Source: Phycisphaerales bacterium
GTDB lineage: Bacteria; Planctomycetota; Phycisphaerae; Phycisphaerales; SM1A02
DNA length: 8,527 nt
Assembly: GCA_018882625.1 (NCBI GenBank)
Contig: VERO01000086.1
Coordinates: forward strand, 1 to 8,527
Direction of reading: 5' to 3'
The notes beneath the pieces are model-generated. The model did no database searches and was not told where the DNA came from. It saw nothing but the letters and a program-made list of their open reading frames with translations. How positions within the stretch are numbered: position 1 is the stretch's first letter; each line of letters begins with the position of its first letter. The translations under genes and the position numbers were made by a program. Of this stretch, positions 6,606 to 8,527 are shown piece after piece.

Positions 6606-8527
6606 GGCAGCTCGACCATCCACTGCGCCCGCTCGCTACGGCCCCCACGCACAAGATCAACGTCGACCTCCCACAGCCCCGACATGTGCATGAGCATGCC
6701 CTCCGCACGCCAGCGGCCCGGCCCCTCCGGCGAGATCTGCCGCGCGACGTTCATGCCGTGGCGGTGATGGGGCATCCAGGAGTCGATGACCGCGCTGTCC
6801 GCGACGTAGGGCCGCGTGCACTCCGCATCCTCGAATGCCTCGACCGAGAGCGTGAAGGGTCGCCGGAGCGGAGGCGTTGACGCGTCAGGCATCGGCGAGT
6901 CCGAGGCCAACCTCGCGCGGATCCAGAACGAGCCCGCGTTCGAGCGCACCGGTGCGCTCGCCGCATCGCCGCCATCGTCGCGAGACCACCACAGCCGCGA
7001 TGCGATGCCGCCGGGAATCGCGCGCTCCGCCGGGGCGCCAGGCCACGCTGACGACTGCTGCGGCTGCGCAGGCGGCGTAGGCACCGCAGGCTGCGCTTCA
7101 CCCTGCGACGATGCGACCGACGGAGTGGTGCCGCCGGCGCGCGCACCGGGAAGACCGAGCACCTCCTCCTCGCTTCGGGGTCTCGTGTAGCTGCGTCCGA
7201 GCCCAAAGGTCGAACGCCACGTGCCGTCGATGCCGAAGGCCTGACCGCGGTGATTGCCGCCGTCCACCACGTACACGGTGTCGCCGTGACGCAGGATGCC
7301 CGCGGGCAGCCACAGCGCACCATCGGCGGCGCCACGCCCGCCCCACGACGTCACACGAACCGGCTGCGTGCCGTCGGCGGGACCGGCACCGTTGACTCCC
7401 GGCATCGGGACATCCAGGATCCGGTCGCCGAGCCTGTCGACGATGAGCGCCCGGCCCGAGTCGCCCATGCACAGATCCACAGGATCCTGCGCATCGAGCT
7501 CGCGCACGCCGTCACCAACCAGCACCCAGCGCATCGGTGCGCCCACGGGTGCATCCGCGCGTCCGGCAATCCATGCGAGGCTCCCGCTTCGCCCATCGGA
7601 GGCGATCGCGCACGGCGTCCAACGGCCACCACCGGGCGAATCAAGCGGATGCGGCGTGCACGACTCGAGCAGGTGCGACACGTGCAACGCGCGGGGCGAC
7701 TCAGTGCCCCGCAGCCCGGCATGCGCGAGGAGCAGGAATCCCCCATCGACCGCGATCGCATCAGCCACACCCTCGGAAGGTGCAATCCCAAGCGACTCGT
7801 ACGAGCGCACGCTCACCAGCCGACCCGCGAATGGATTGAACCTCAGCTGGTCCTCGCGGGGACCGAGGCTCCATAGCGCGAGCCTCCGCGCACCCTCATC
7901 GGCGACGCACACGAGCGCTCCGCCACCGGACATCGCCATGGACCCGATGCGCACGAACTCGTGCGGCCTGCTCCCGGCCATGCCCATCGTCGACACATGG
8001 GCCGGCGCCTCAAGGGACAGGTCGAAGACGACGACACTCGACGACTCCGGATCCTGCATCACGAGCCTCGGTCCGTCGGCATCGGCGCCCGGACCGAAGT
8101 GGCTCTGGACGCCCTCGAGGCTCGGCAGCACCACACGGACATCCGCCGGCTCGCGATCGAGGTTCACGCGGTAGGCCTGCACGCGCCGCTCGAAGGGCTC
8201 GCAGATGAGCGCGAGACCCGACTCGCTGTCGTACGCGACGGCCACCGGATAGTGCACCTTGCCCCCACCTGCGCGCGGGCGCACTGCGTGCTGGCCGTAG
8301 GCAAGCTTGCCCGCCCCGAGCGCGTCACAGCGCGCGATCCTGTGGTTGTGCTCGTCCGCGACAAGGACCCATGGTCCCGCTGCGCACAGGCCGCGCGGCG
8401 AGTTCAGCAGGCCCGGATAGGGACCGCGACCTCCCCACGTCGCCGTGGGCGGGGGCACTGAGGTGTCGGCGGGCATCTCCGGACCGACCCGCATCACGCG
8501 GTGACCGTCGCGGTCGGACAGCACGAT
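6602..8527 (-). CDS. NHL-type beta-propeller protein with C-terminal YtkA/FixH-like domain, N-terminus cut by window edge
   Basis: The frame is open to the right edge; 641 residues are visible and the start and any signal peptide lie outside. The first codons already read as part of an NHL blade (SDRDGHRV at 4-11). Clear NHL repeats follow: WGGRGPYPGLLNSPRGL with VADEHNHRIAR at 31-66, a degenerate middle, VDRLGDRILDVPMPG at 363-377, and WGGRGAADGALWLPAGI with VDGGNHRGQAFG at 395-432. Residues 455-510 are a Pro/Ala/Gly/Ser/Gln-rich linker. Residues about 535-641 resemble the YtkA/FixH-like fold, with the hallmark segment WMPHHRHGMN at 584-593, GRWRAEGMLMHMSGLWEV at 604-621 and a final strand. 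Clustered His and Met suggest, but do not prove, metal (copper) binding. The stop overlaps the di-heme gene start as ATGA, so the two are probably made together. The propeller call is solid, the C-terminal domain call good, the function unknown. Confidence 0.88.
   Translation of the reverse strand: MVLSDRDGHRVMRVGPEMPADTSVPPPTATWGGRGPYPGLLNSPRGLCAAGPWVLVADEHNHRIARCDALGAGKLAYGQHAVRPRAGGGKVHYPVAVAYDSESGLALICEPFERRVQAYRVNLDREPADVRVVLPSLEGVQSHFGPGADADGPRLVMQDPESSSVVVFDLSLEAPAHVSTMGMAGSRPHEFVRIGSMAMSGGGALVCVADEGARRLALWSLGPREDQLRFNPFAGRLVSVRSYESLGIAPSEGVADAIAVDGGFLLLAHAGLRGTESPRALHVSHLLESCTPHPLDSPGGGRWTPCAIASDGRSGSLAWIAGRADAPVGAPMRWVLVGDGVRELDAQDPVDLCMGDSGRALIVDRLGDRILDVPMPGVNGAGPADGTQPVRVTSWGGRGAADGALWLPAGILRHGDTVYVVDGGNHRGQAFGIDGTWRSTFGLGRSYTRPRSEEEVLGLPGARAGGTTPSVASSQGEAQPAVPTPPAQPQQSSAWPGAPAERAIPGGIASRLWWSRDDGGDAASAPVRSNAGSFWIRARLASDSPMPDASTPPLRRPFTLSVEAFEDAECTRPYVADSAVIDSWMPHHRHGMNVARQISPEGPGRWRAEGMLMHMSGLWEVDVDLVRGGRSERAQWMVELP

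Noticed and set aside
5500..6767. Two long plus-strand open frames (5500-6693 and 5754-6767) opposite the di-heme gene
   Set aside because: They lie antisense to a protein with two CxxCH heme motifs and a clear family match; their translations show no domain and have biased composition.
7250..8174. Plus-strand open frames opposite the NHL propeller gene
   Set aside because: They are antisense to clear NHL repeats, have no recognisable motif or good ribosome binding site, and are explained by GC bias.

Overview
The window looks like chromosomal DNA from a high-GC planctomycete, most likely of the Phycisphaerae/Phycisphaerales type. This is inferred from the kinds of protein encoded. One secreted protein ends in a dockerin-like tail with paired D-x-N/D-G-D-G loops, which is typical of that group. 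There is also a Tat-exported Gfo/Idh/MocA oxidoreductase and a sulfatase-modifying-factor-like protein. All genes share the same strong GC bias. I see no mobile element, RNA gene or CRISPR array, and no sign of recent transfer.

Layout: positions 1-699 (+) hold the C-terminal part of an ApbE-type FAD:protein FMN transferase. Everything from 696 to the right edge is on the minus strand and reads right to left as one tightly packed run of five genes: (1) an NHL beta-propeller protein with a C-terminal YtkA/FixH-like domain, cut by the window edge; (2) a di-heme MauG/cytochrome c peroxidase-family protein; (3) after 51 bp, an LVIVD/'choice-of-anchor B' beta-propeller protein with a dockerin-like tail; (4) a formylglycine-generating-enzyme-like (SUMF1 fold) protein lacking the catalytic Cys pair; (5) a Tat-exported Gfo/Idh/MocA oxidoreductase. 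Genes 1/2 and 4/5 overlap by ATGA, genes 3 and 4 are 4 bp apart, and no gene-free stretch exceeds 51 bp.

Genes 2-5 carry export signals or belong to exported families, and gene 1 has the domain make-up of an exported protein, so the cluster looks dedicated to the cell envelope. The most suggestive part is the promoter-proximal half. There, a His/Met-rich YtkA-like domain fused to a propeller is translationally coupled to a di-heme enzyme whose ligand positions look MauG-like (no distal His at heme 1; Tyr instead of Met at heme 2), followed by a large secreted propeller protein. This could be a redox, copper or protein-maturation module, but that is inference. The role of the SUMF1-like/oxidoreductase pair is unknown.

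The convergent ApbE and oxidoreductase genes share the palindrome CTAG as both stop codons. That tetranucleotide lies in the loop of a perfect 10-bp inverted repeat, which may be a two-way terminator built into the gene ends.
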